Source of the DNA: Lachnospiraceae bacterium UBA5899
Lineage (GTDB): Bacteria; Bacillota; Clostridia; Lachnospirales; Lachnospiraceae
Direction of reading: 5' to 3'
DNA: 64,000 bases
Assembly (NCBI GenBank): GCA_002432425.1
Contig: DJEL01000022.1
Span: forward strand, 124,001 to 188,000
A model generated the notes under the pieces. The model had not been told where the DNA came from and did no database searches. It worked only from the letters and a program-made list of their open reading frames with translations. This document shows, piece by piece, positions 37,093 to 45,479 of the stretch. Numbering within the stretch: position 1 is the first letter of the stretch; each line of letters begins with the position of its first letter. The translations under genes were made by a program, and so were the position numbers.

Positions 37093-37671
37093 ATGAAGCA
37101 CGTGAAAAAATATATTCTGGTATTTGTCAGTATTCTGCTCATAAGCGGGTGTGGGAATAAAACCGGAAAAAACAAGATAGTGAACAGTACAAACCCCGTG
37201 GATGAAATCATTAACAATCAATCGGAAGAAACAACAGAATCAACGATATCAACAGAAACAACAGTATCGACCGGGGAAGCCGGTCAGATAACGGAAGAAG
37301 AGACAGCTGCGGAAGTGCAGACGGTCGATTATGACCTTACGAAAATGAGCAGCGACATGGTGTATGTAATGGTATACCAGATGATGACCGCACCGGACAG
37401 ATACGTGGGAAAAACATTCCGGATAGACGGAAATTTTTATGCAACCTATTATGAGCCTACAGAAAAATATTACTATTATTGCATTATTCAGGATGCTACC
37501 GCCTGCTGTGCCCAGGGCATGGAATTTGTATGGGATGACGGTTCCCATATTTATCCGGACGAATACCCGGAGAACAATGCAAATGTAGTAGTAGAAGGCA
37601 CTTTTGAAACTTATACGGAGGAAGGCGATGACAGTTTGTACTGCAGGCTTTCCAATGCCACCCTGGAATAG
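37093..37671 (+). CDS. Zinc-operon lipoprotein with OB-fold-like domain
   Basis: 192 aa. Lipoprotein signal ending ISGC (Cys20), a Thr/Glu/Ser-rich linker of about 60 residues, then a domain MTAPDRYVGKTFRIDGNFY...CIIQDATACCAQGMEFVW...VEGTFETY. The sequence GKxxRxDG...CCAxG resembles the C-terminal OB-like part of TIGR03943/YcgQ-type proteins that occur with zinc or GTPase systems. The role in zinc handling is inferred from operon position, 21 bp after the permease gene. Confidence 0.6.
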   Translation: MKHVKKYILVFVSILLISGCGNKTGKNKIVNSTNPVDEIINNQSEETTESTISTETTVSTGEAGQITEEETAAEVQTVDYDLTKMSSDMVYVMVYQMMTAPDRYVGKTFRIDGNFYATYYEPTEKYYYYCIIQDATACCAQGMEFVWDDGSHIYPDEYPENNANVVVEGTFETYTEEGDDSLYCRLSNATLE

Positions 37672-37684
37672 GCGCTGCCTTTTT

Positions 37685-38110
37685 TTACTGTTTCGGCAGC
37701 CGCCTGAACTCCAGGGGAGAAACGCCGTACTGTTCCGCAAAAACTCTGGCAAATTTCCCCTGATTTTCATATCCTACGGCATTGGCGACTTCAATGACTT
37801 TAAGGCTGGTGGACTCTAACAGTTCAGCAGCTTTTTCCATGCGCTTCTTTCCAGGTCATTCATAATGAGCGCCTCAGCTTCTTTCACAATGGCATAGCGG
37901 TTCCCGGCAAGGGACACATCACACCTGCCGCTGATGCAGAAATTGAGTATCAGCATATCTTCGGAAAAAACCGAGCTGTCGCCTCTTGCCCAGCTATCGG
38001 TGTAAAATACGGTTAAAGGACATGCTGATGCCCGGCGCCAGGAGGTAAAAATCCACCAGACCCTCGTTATCTTTTTTTACACAAAAATGAGTTTGTTCCA
38101 TCGTATTCAT
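37685..38110 (-). pseudogene. Degraded AraC-family regulator gene
   Basis: On the minus strand, ATG at 38110 opens MNTMEQTHFCVKKDNEGLV and runs to a frameshift near 37995-38005, after which the sensor region continues in another frame (DSWARGDSSVFSEDMLILNF, SGRCDVSLAGNRYAIVKEAE). An internal deletion then joins the end of the second helix-turn-helix (MEKAAELLESTSLKVIEVAN, GYENQGKFARVFAEQYGVSP, FRRLPKQ stop at 37685). The first helix-turn-helix is lost. Clearly non-functional. Confidence 0.75.
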
Positions 38111-38294
38111 GTCCTCATTCTATCAGCTCCCCCTGGGATTGACAATAATACGCCGGAAAGAAAATTGCTAAACGGGCTTAAATTAACGGAATGGATTTTA
38201 CATAATAGCACGGATTTGCTACCATTCAGAAAGTTAGATGCAGCTAATTAAATACTGTTTGGATTGGAAAACAGGTGAAAGGAAGGAATGGCAA

Positions 38295-39258
38295 ATGGAT
38301 AAAATGACACTTTCCGAGGCAGAACCCGGGAAAAAGTATACAGTGGAAGAAATTAAAGACGAAGCGCGTCTGGTGAACCGTCTGTCCTCCATGGGGCTGA
38401 TGTGCGGTAGCACCTTTGAGGTGTGCCAGAACCGTAAAAAGCAGCCGGTTCCGATGAGGAAGTCATCACCAAAGATTACATAACCCCCGGTAACGCGGAC
38501 CCGGTTCTTGTCATGGCGGATGCATCCCAGTTAAAAAGAAGCCTGTATATGCTGGCGGATTTTGTGGGCACGAAGGTTCCCGCAGTTCTGGTGCTTAATA
38601 TGATGGATGTGGCGCAGGGGCCGGGAATAACGGTTGATACCGGCAGACTTTCCGAAAAATTGGGCATTCCGGTGGTTCCCATGTTTGCCATCCGGAAAAA
38701 AGATTACGGGGTGCTTTACGAAACCATGGATAAGGCGCTGAAAGAAAAGCCCATGATTGACCGGGAAAAACTGGCATCCGCTATCCTTACGGGAATATCG
38801 GCGGTGCTGCGTCCTGCCATGGAAAAAATAAATGTGCACCCACTCCTGGGTGGTTTACAAGGTATTCGGCAATTTCCAAGGAGTCCCTGCTCGGCGTCCT
38901 GAATAGCCTTTACGGCACGGGTGGCAGTCTGGTAAGCTCCACCTTCGGCGCCAAGGTAGCAGGCAGCGCCGCCGGCATTTCCGACATTCTCGCAGCGAAC
39001 TTCACTAAAGCGGAAGATCTGGCGTTCATTTTTGCCATCAGCTTCAACATGCCCTGCATCAGTGCGCTGGTTGCCACCGTCAGGGAAACCCACTCCGTGA
39101 AATGGATTGCCAAGATTGGTGTGTTTTACACGGCAGCAGCCCTTCTGGTTTCCTGCATCGTGTACCATGTGGGATTGCTGGTGTTTCATGGTGTACAAAT
39201 AATTCGTAAAAATTTAACGATTTTACGATTGAAATCAAGGGAATTGATGTTAGAATAG
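38295..39258 (+). pseudogene. Merged remnants of feoA and feoB (ferrous iron transport)
   Basis: The start (MDKMTLSEAEPGKKYTVEEI, GLMCGSTFEVCQ) is a FeoA domain. Around 38455 it changes into the middle of a FeoB G domain (EEVITKDYITPGNADPVLVM, LNMMDVAQGPGITVDTGRLS) in a second frame. After a further break near 38845-38880 the FeoB tail (ESLLGVLNSLYGTGGSLVSS, AFIFAISFNMPCISALVATV, KWIAKIGVFYTAAALLVSCI) continues in a third frame. Most of the FeoB G domain start and the membrane core are deleted. An iron(II) importer has been lost next to an intact zinc importer. Confidence 0.85.
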
Positions 39259-39312
39259 CAAATAGGGAAATTGGATAATTGGAAAATGGAATACAAAAAA
39301 GGAGGTGTTTAT

Positions 39313-40107
39313 ATGGCAACTTCAAGTATCACGAAAAATTTTGTTATATCAGAAAACCAACAGGTTGAAATGTTTGCTGATGCAGTTGAAGCATCTGCCA
39401 ATAATCGTCCGGTTCGTATTCCGGTCAAAGCTGATTTTCTGACGGACCCCGCAGATATAATAAAATTAATGGAGAAAGAAAGTATGCATGCAAACAATAA
39501 GTACTCGGTTGTCAGCATGCGGAGTTATCTTTCTGGTAATAGTGAACTCGGAGAGGATATTTTAACACAAATTCTCTCCGAGTTTTCTTGTATAAAAAAT
39601 CCGGATGTTGACCAATTTTTAAAAAATAGGGCAGTGGAATTTACAAAGAAAAATCAATCAGTTACCTATCTGGTTTTTGCAGTGGATGATGGATGATTTC
39701 TGTTAGGTTATTTTACAATAGCCGTCAAACCATTAGCAGTCAGATGGGACATGGTTAATGGACAAATGAGCAGCCGTGCAAGAAACAAAATAAAGCGCAT
39801 AAGCGAATTGGATGAAATGACACAAAGTTATACTATGGCTGCCTGTCTGATTGCTCAGCTTGGTAAGAATTTTTCGGATAATGCGGATAAAAGAATATCC
39901 GGTGTAGAGTTGCTGGAACTTGCGTGGCAGGTTGTGGAACGAATACAACAACTTGCCGGAGGAATGGTTGTATTTTTAGAAGCAAATAATGAAGAAAGTT
40001 TGCTGGATTTTTATACCGGGAACGGATTTCAGAAATTTGATACCAGACAAACGGCATCTATCAATAAAGAACCGCATGAGTTGGTTCAATTATTAGGAAT
40101 GCCCTGA
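39313..40107 (+). pseudogene. Antitoxin-GNAT toxin locus, fused and interrupted by an in-frame TGA
   Basis: ATG 39313 follows AAGGAGG by seven bases. The first 55 residues or so (MATSSITKNFVISENQQVEM, PVRIPVKADFLTDPADIIKL) look like the small antitoxin that commonly precedes GNAT toxins in Clostridia. Without a stop, the frame runs into a GNAT protein (SYLSGNSELGEDILTQILSE, KNPDVDQFLKNRAVEFTKKN) to a TGA at 39694-39696. The same frame continues after the TGA (FLLGYFTIAVKPLAVRWD, MAACLIAQLGKNF, AGGMVVFLEANNEESLLDFYTGNGFQKFD) to 40107, including the acetyl-CoA-binding region. One nonsense change explains the break. Natural GNAT toxins acetylate aminoacyl-tRNA. Confidence 0.65.
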
Positions 40108-40123
40108 TAAATTTATACCTTAT

Positions 40124-40177
40124 AGTTACATTAAAAGGCATTCCCTGTCTGCAAGAGGAATGCCTTTTAATGTAACT
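40124..40177. terminator. Perfect 21-bp hairpin after the GNAT remnant
   Basis: AGTTACATTAAAAGGCATTCC (40124-40144) and its exact reverse complement (40157-40177) enclose a 12-nt loop. The AAAAGGCATTCC/GGAATGCCTTTT core with T-tract fits a bidirectional terminator; the length and perfection are unusual. Confidence 0.65.
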
Positions 40178-40245
40178 GTTTGGGGTAATGTTGAAAATCC
40201 CCACCCCATATACAAACCAATTTGATACTGCTTGTGTAAAAAACA

Positions 40246-40274
40246 TTGTGCACCGGAGTGCAAACTGCTATAAT
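40246..40274 (+). promoter_or_regulatory. Candidate promoter before the surface-protein remnant
   Basis: TTGTGC (40246-40251), 17-bp spacer, TATAAT (40269-40274). No intact gene follows. Confidence 0.45.
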
Positions 40275-40287
40275 AGATTAAATAATC

Positions 40288-41288
40288 TTGTTTTAATGGC
40301 AGCAATGTCTTAAAAGCAGGTGAAAATTCTGCGGGAATTCAGAAAAACGGTACGGTAGAAGGTACTCTGACAATTTCCGGCAGCGGTGCCCTGACTGCGC
40401 AGGGAGGAGAGAAGGGAGCTGGAATCGGAGGCGGTTATGGCAGGATGGGAAATGTTACCATAAGCGGAGGAACCGTAACGGCTCTGTCAACTGTGGACAC
40501 GGAAGCAAAAATCGCAGCGGCAGACAGCTTGCAGAGTGCAAACGGAAGCAATACTTCCGGAAGCAATGCAGCGGGCGGTGATGCAGATACCGGCGCAATC
40601 AAGGTTGCATTTGCGAAGAATGGAGCGAAGCCCGCGATTGTTGTAACTGCGAAACTGGCAAACGGCAACACCGTTACCCTGAAAGAGGGTAAATCCTATT
40701 ACGGTGACGGTTGCGGATGTACCGGCAAACAAAAACAAGGGCAAGTTTGTCAGCAAGCCCGTGGTAACGGATGCTGATGGCGTAAAATTAAAAGAGAAAA
40801 CAGACTATACACGTACTTACAGCCTGCTGACTGAAAACGGAGCCGTGGAGCTGGACACTAAAACGGGTATTGTAAACGAACCCGGAAGTGTGGTCCGTAT
40901 CACGATTACCGGTGCCGGAAACTATCAGGGCGAGGGCTCCGTACTCACCGCAGACTACCGCATTACCGAGCTTGATTTTGCCAAAGTGACGGTTAAGGTA
41001 GTGCCCAGGACGCTTTCCTACACTACGAAACCGGTTACCCTCACGGAGGATGACTTAATCCTCACCATAAAGGTGGGCACCAGCAAGCAGGCAGTGGTGG
41101 AAGAACTGAAGCTCATCACTGATGGAAATGATACGAAGGACGGCTACAAAATCATCGGTTACAAGAACAATGTCAACAAAGGAACCGCCCAGGTTATCCT
41201 TCAGGGATGCGGAAAATACGGCGGAACCAAGACCGTGAAGTTCTATATCGGCACCAGACCCTTCCTTTGGTGGCTCCGGAATGTATAA
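40288..41288 (+). pseudogene. Remnant of a third surface protein
   Basis: A frame without start codon (SNVLKAGENSAGIQKNGTVE, GGEKGAGIGGGYGRMGNVTI, SGGTVTALSTVD) runs to 40777. At about 40697 the reading continues in another frame (VTVADVPANKNKGKFVSKPV, KEKTDYTRTYSLLTENGAVE, ITGAGNYQGEGSVLTADYRI) to 41288. GAGIGGG...GNVTISGGTVTA and the GNYQG Ig module are typical of Firmicute cell-surface proteins like those at 9051 and 17075. Signal peptide and anchor are both missing. Confidence 0.75.
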
Positions 41289-41312
41289 AATTACGTCCAA
41301 TCCGCAAAACAG

Positions 41313-41342
41313 TTGACACTTGGGCTTTGTTAGTAGTACACT
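41313..41342 (+). promoter_or_regulatory. Candidate promoter of pflB
   Basis: TTGACA (41313-41318), 18-bp spacer, TACACT (41337-41342), giving a leader of about 75 nt. Confidence 0.5.
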
Positions 41343-41353
41343 TTTAACGTAAA

Positions 41354-41388
41354 CAACAGTAGGTAAACCGCGACAAGGTTTCCTGTTG
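41354..41388 (+). promoter_or_regulatory. Hairpin in the pflB leader
   Basis: CAACAG (41354-41359) pairs with CTGTTG (41383-41388) and AAACC (41365-41369) with GGTTT (41377-41381), separated by an asymmetric internal loop. It may stabilise the mRNA of this highly expressed gene. Confidence 0.4.
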
Positions 41389-41427
41389 ATAATATTATTT
41401 TATTTTACCAAAAGGAGGTAAATTTTC

Positions 41428-43695
41428 ATGGCAGAAGCATGGAGAGGTTTTGTGAAAGACGGCCATTGGGATGTTGATGTCAATGTTCGTAACTTCATCC
41501 AGAAAAACTACACCCAGTATGATGGTGATGAAAGCTTTTTGGAAGGTCCTACAGAGGCAACCGATAAGCTTTGGGGCAGACTTCAGGAGTTACAGAAGGA
41601 AGAACGTGAGCATGACGGTGTATTAGAGTGCGAAACAGAGGTTGTTTCCGGTCTTACCGCTTACGGCCCGGGCTACATTGATGAGTCTATGAAGGATCTT
41701 GAGCAGATTGTTGGTCTTCAGACAGACAAGCCGTTAAAGAGAGCATTCATGCCTTACGGTGGTATCAAGATGGCAGAGGAAGCTGCAAGCACTTACGGTT
41801 ATGAAGTTAACCCTAAGTTCCACAAGATCTTCACTGAGTATCATAAGACTCACAATCAGGCAGTATTCGATGCATACACAGATGAGATGAAAGTTGCTCG
41901 TCATACTCATATCGTTACAGGTCTTCCTGATACTTACGGTCGTGGACGTATCGTAGGCGACTACAGAAGAGTTGCTCTTTACGGTATCGACTTCCTGATC
42001 GAAAAGAAGAAAGAGGATAAGAAGAACTGCGGTAACGGTACCATGACCGAAGAAGTTATCCGTCTGAGAGAAGAAATTGCTGAGCAGATCAAGGCTCTGC
42101 AGGGAATGAAGGAAATGGCTAAGATTTACGGCTACGATATTTCCGGTCCCGCTACCAACGCAAAGGAAGCTATTCAGTGGTTATACTTCGGTTACTTAGC
42201 AGCTATCAAGACCCAGAACGGTGCAGCTATGTCCGTTGGACGTATCTCCACATTCCTGGATATCTATATTGAAAGAGACTTAAAGGAAGGTACTCTGACT
42301 GAGAAAGAAGCTCAGGAGTTAATCGACCATATGACCATGAAGTTCCGTATGGTTAAGTTCGCTCGTATTCCTTCTTACAACCAGTTATTCTCCGGTGACC
42401 CTGTATGGGCAACCCTGGAAGTTGGCGGTATCGGTATGGACGGCCGTCATATGGTTACCAAGAACGACTATCGTTTCCTTCATACCCTTGAAAACATGGG
42501 ACCCAGCCCTGAGCCGAACCTGACTGTTCTGTACTCCAGCGCTCTTCCCGCAAACTTCAAGAAGTATGCAGCTAAGATCTCCGTAACTACATCTTCCATC
42601 CAGTATGAGAACGATGACGTTATGAAGCCGATCTGGGGCGATGACTACAGCATCTGCTGCTGCGTATCCGCTACCCAGACAGGTAAGGAAATCCAGTTCT
42701 TCGGTGCTCGTGCTAACCTTGCTAAGTGCTTACTTTACGCTATCAACGGTGGTAAGGATGAGAAGCATCTTGACAAGAACGGCAAGCATATGCAGTGTGG
42801 TCCTGAAATCGCACCTATTACTTCCGAATACCTTGATTTCGACGAAGTTATGCATAAATATGACATCATGCTTGACTGGTGTGCATCTCTGTATGTAAAC
42901 ATCCTGAACCTGATCCACTATATGCATGATAAATATTACTATGAAGCAGCTGAGATGGCTCTGATCGATACCGACGTAAGAAGAACCTTCGCAACCGGTA
43001 TTGCAGGTCTGTCCCACGTAGCTGACTCTCTGTCCGCTATTAAATATGCTAAGGTTAAAGTTATCCGTGATGACCAGGGCTGCGCTATCGACTTCAAGAC
43101 CGAAGGGGAATTCCCTAAATACGGTAACGATGATGAAAGAGTTGACCAGTTTGCTGTATGGCTTCTTAAGACCTTCATTGAGAAGATTAAGAAGAACAAG
43201 ACTTACAGAGATTCTGAACCTACAACATCTATCCTGACCATTACTTCCAACGTTGTATATGGTAAGGCTACCGGTGCTCTTCCTGACGGCAGAGAAGCTT
43301 ACAAGCCTTTCGCTCCCGGCGCATCACCTTCCTACGGTGCAGAACAGAGCGGTCTGCTTGCATCCCTGAACTCTGTGGCTAAGCTTCCTTATGAGTATGC
43401 TCTGGATGGTATTTCCAATACCCAGACCATGGCTCCTTCCGCTCTTGGTCATGACCTTGACGAGCAGAAGAATACTCTGACAGGCGTTCTGGACGGATAC
43501 TTTGATCGTGGTGCTCATCACCTCAACGTTAACGTATTCGGTACAGAGAAGCTGTTAGACGCACAGGCACATCCTGAGAAGCCTGAATACGCAAACTTCA
43601 CCATCCGTGTATCCGGTTACGCTGTTAAGTTCATCAGCCTGACCAAAGAACAGCAGGATGACGTTATCGCAAGAACCTGCCATAAGAGACTTTAA
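41428..43695 (+). CDS. pflB: Formate C-acetyltransferase (pyruvate formate-lyase)
   Basis: Glycyl-radical enzyme that converts pyruvate and CoA into acetyl-CoA and formate in anaerobic sugar fermentation. 755 aa, full length. The active-site cysteines are in SICCCVSATQ (Cys410-412, where the classical pair is Cys-Cys) and the radical Gly730 is in RVSGYAVKF near the C-terminus. AAAAGGAGG precedes the ATG. Its codon use (CGT, GGT, AAC, CTG/CTT heavy) differs from its neighbours and marks a highly expressed gene. It is followed by a hairpin and then its activase. Confidence 0.97.
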   Translation: MAEAWRGFVKDGHWDVDVNVRNFIQKNYTQYDGDESFLEGPTEATDKLWGRLQELQKEEREHDGVLECETEVVSGLTAYGPGYIDESMKDLEQIVGLQTDKPLKRAFMPYGGIKMAEEAASTYGYEVNPKFHKIFTEYHKTHNQAVFDAYTDEMKVARHTHIVTGLPDTYGRGRIVGDYRRVALYGIDFLIEKKKEDKKNCGNGTMTEEVIRLREEIAEQIKALQGMKEMAKIYGYDISGPATNAKEAIQWLYFGYLAAIKTQNGAAMSVGRISTFLDIYIERDLKEGTLTEKEAQELIDHMTMKFRMVKFARIPSYNQLFSGDPVWATLEVGGIGMDGRHMVTKNDYRFLHTLENMGPSPEPNLTVLYSSALPANFKKYAAKISVTTSSIQYENDDVMKPIWGDDYSICCCVSATQTGKEIQFFGARANLAKCLLYAINGGKDEKHLDKNGKHMQCGPEIAPITSEYLDFDEVMHKYDIMLDWCASLYVNILNLIHYMHDKYYYEAAEMALIDTDVRRTFATGIAGLSHVADSLSAIKYAKVKVIRDDQGCAIDFKTEGEFPKYGNDDERVDQFAVWLLKTFIEKIKKNKTYRDSEPTTSILTITSNVVYGKATGALPDGREAYKPFAPGASPSYGAEQSGLLASLNSVAKLPYEYALDGISNTQTMAPSALGHDLDEQKNTLTGVLDGYFDRGAHHLNVNVFGTEKLLDAQAHPEKPEYANFTIRVSGYAVKFISLTKEQQDDVIARTCHKRL

Positions 43696-43728
43696 TCTTA
43701 ACAGGTTTCAAGATAATTGATGTAAATT

Positions 43729-43757
43729 GGGGTCGGGCAGTAATGTCCGGCCCTTTT
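43729..43757 (+). terminator. Terminator between pflB and pflA
   Basis: GGGTCGG and CCGGCCC pair (one T-G) around GCAGTAATGT, followed by TTTTTT. It probably lets only part of pflB transcription reach pflA. Confidence 0.8.
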
Positions 43758-43813
43758 TTGGTAATACTAAGACGGAACTGATATGCAGATTACAGAAAGG
43801 CATAGGTATTTAT

Positions 43814-44548
43814 ATGATTAAAGGTAGAATTCACTCATTGGAGTCATTTGGTGCAGTAGACGGCCCAGGAATCCGTTATCTTATTTTCTTAAAAGGATGC
43901 AATATGCGTTGCCAGTATTGCCACAACGTAGATACCTGGAATCCCGAAACAGACAATCTGCAGACGGCAGACGAGCTTCTGGATAAGGCAGAGCGTTTCC
44001 GCAGTTACTGGGGCAAAGAAGGCGGAATTACCGTCAGCGGCGGCGAAGCATTGCTGCAGATCGATTTTTTAATTGACTTATTCAAAAAGGCGCATGAAAG
44101 AGGCATCAACACCAATCTGGATACCTCCGGACAGCCTTTTACCAGAGAAGATCCTTTCTTCTCCAAATTCAACGAATTATTGAAATACACCGACCTTGTT
44201 ATGCTGGATATCAAGCACATCGATGACGAAGAGCATAAGAAGCTGACCGGTCATACCAACAAAAATATCTTGGATTGTGCAAGATACCTTTCCGAGCAGG
44301 GTATTCCCATGTGGATTCGTCACGTACTTGTGCCCGGCATTACGGATAAGGACGAATATTTAATCAAGACGAGAGAATTTATCGACACTCTGGACACCGT
44401 GATGAAGGTGGAGGTTCTTCCTTATCACACCTTGGGCGAATACAAGTGGAAAGAGTTAGGTATTCCTTATAAATTAGAAGGTGTGGAGCCTCCTTCCGAA
44501 GAGAGAATTCAGAATGCCAAGAAAATTTTAGAGTTCTCCAAATATTAA
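43814..44548 (+). CDS. pflA: Pyruvate formate-lyase activating enzyme (radical SAM)
   Basis: About 244 aa from ATG 43814; the open frame reaches further upstream but through the pflB terminator. The radical-SAM cluster ligands are Cys29, Cys33 and Cys36 in CNMRCQYC; the SAM-binding TVSGGEALLQ and LDTSG follow. It uses S-adenosylmethionine and a 4Fe-4S cluster to create the glycyl radical on PflB. The order pflB-pflA is conserved in Firmicutes. Confidence 0.95.
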   Translation: MIKGRIHSLESFGAVDGPGIRYLIFLKGCNMRCQYCHNVDTWNPETDNLQTADELLDKAERFRSYWGKEGGITVSGGEALLQIDFLIDLFKKAHERGINTNLDTSGQPFTREDPFFSKFNELLKYTDLVMLDIKHIDDEEHKKLTGHTNKNILDCARYLSEQGIPMWIRHVLVPGITDKDEYLIKTREFIDTLDTVMKVEVLPYHTLGEYKWKELGIPYKLEGVEPPSEERIQNAKKILEFSKY

Positions 44549-44554
44549 ATGCAG

Positions 44555-44592
44555 AATGCTAAGTTTCATGAAAATGAGACTTGGCATTTTTA
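44555..44592 (+). terminator. Terminator of pflA
   Basis: AATGCTAAGTTTCAT-GAAA-ATGAGACTTGGCATT forms a 15-bp stem with two T-G pairs and a GAAA tetraloop, followed by TTTTATT, 6 bp after the stop. Confidence 0.85.
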
Positions 44593-44621
44593 TTGACAAG
44601 AGAGTTAGCTTAAGCTAACAT
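44593..44621 (+). promoter_or_regulatory. Methyltransferase promoter with perfect TetR-type operator (site 2)
   Basis: TTGACA (44593-44598), 17-bp spacer, TAACAT (44616-44621). The perfect 16-bp palindrome GTTAGCTTAAGCTAAC (44604-44619) fills the spacer and enters the -10, so a bound dimer would exclude RNA polymerase. The same arrangement, TTGACA-17-TAACAT with a GTTAG palindrome, is found at the tetR promoter. Confidence 0.75.
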
Positions 44622-44660
44622 GTAATTTGAAAAAGAAAAAATAAAAATAGTACGAAAGGT

Positions 44661-45479
44661 ATGGCGATTGGAATGAGTCAGGAGAAAATTGTACCGGTAC
44701 TAAACGGAGCGGCAGAAACCATGCTGCAGAGCTTTTATGCGAGAGCGATGTACAGCAAAAATCCCAAGCATAAATTCAAGGATGAAAAGGCAGAAGAAAT
44801 TGTGGAAAAGCTGGATTATGATTTTTCCAAGGCAAGCAAGGACGCAGCCATGAGCAGCGGCGTTGTGGCAAGAACGGTGGTACTGGATGAGCTGGTATCG
44901 GATTTTATCCGCGAGAACCCGGATTGTACGGTCGTAAACATTGCCTGCGGTCTGGACACCCGTTTTTACCGCATGGATAACGGAAAAATCACCTGGTACA
45001 ATCTGGATTTGCCGGAAACTATTGCAGTAAGGGATTCTGTATACGGGGAAACGGGCAGAGTTTCCGCCATCGGCTGTTCCTGTTTTGACCCGGCGTGGCC
45101 GTCACAGGTGACCAAGAGGGGCAAGATGCTTTTCATCATTGAGGGGCTGACCATGTACCTGACAAGAGAGCAGGTGGGACAGATGATGCAAATTATCCGC
45201 AATAATTTTGACAATGCCTACGTCATCATGGAATGCTTGTGCCCGAAGTTTGTCAACAAGGAAGGCGTGGAAAAATCCATTCAGTCCACCGGTGCAGTCT
45301 TTACCTGGGGCGCCAACAGCTTTGAAGAGCTGGGCGATATTGCAGATGGTTTCCGCAAGGTGAAAAACGACAACATCCTCCGCGGCATGCTCACTTTAAG
45401 CCCCATATATAAGCTGGTTATCTGGATGCCGTTTGTGAAGAAAATGGCGCAGAAGATACTGGTGTTTGAGAAGGTGTGA
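44661..45479 (+). CDS. Class I SAM-dependent O-methyltransferase (PpmC/Tcm, LCMT-like family)
   Basis: 272 aa. SKASKDAAMSSGVVARTVVLDELVSDFIRENPDCTVVNIACGLDTRFYRMD contains the SAM-binding NIACGLDTRFYR characteristic of the leucine-carboxyl-methyltransferase/Tcm family; NLDLPETI and FIIEGLTMYLT follow. Bacterial members methylate polyketide-like small molecules and are often called Tcm O-methyltransferases. The natural substrate here is unknown. It is under the palindromic promoter at 44593. Its last 62 bp overlap the convergent MATE gene. Confidence 0.8.
   Translation: MAIGMSQEKIVPVLNGAAETMLQSFYARAMYSKNPKHKFKDEKAEEIVEKLDYDFSKASKDAAMSSGVVARTVVLDELVSDFIRENPDCTVVNIACGLDTRFYRMDNGKITWYNLDLPETIAVRDSVYGETGRVSAIGCSCFDPAWPSQVTKRGKMLFIIEGLTMYLTREQVGQMMQIIRNNFDNAYVIMECLCPKFVNKEGVEKSIQSTGAVFTWGANSFEELGDIADGFRKVKNDNILRGMLTLSPIYKLVIWMPFVKKMAQKILVFEKV

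Noticed and set aside
39694..39696. Selenocysteine codon in the GNAT gene
   Set aside because: No SECIS-like hairpin is seen directly downstream and the position is not a redox site in GNAT enzymes.
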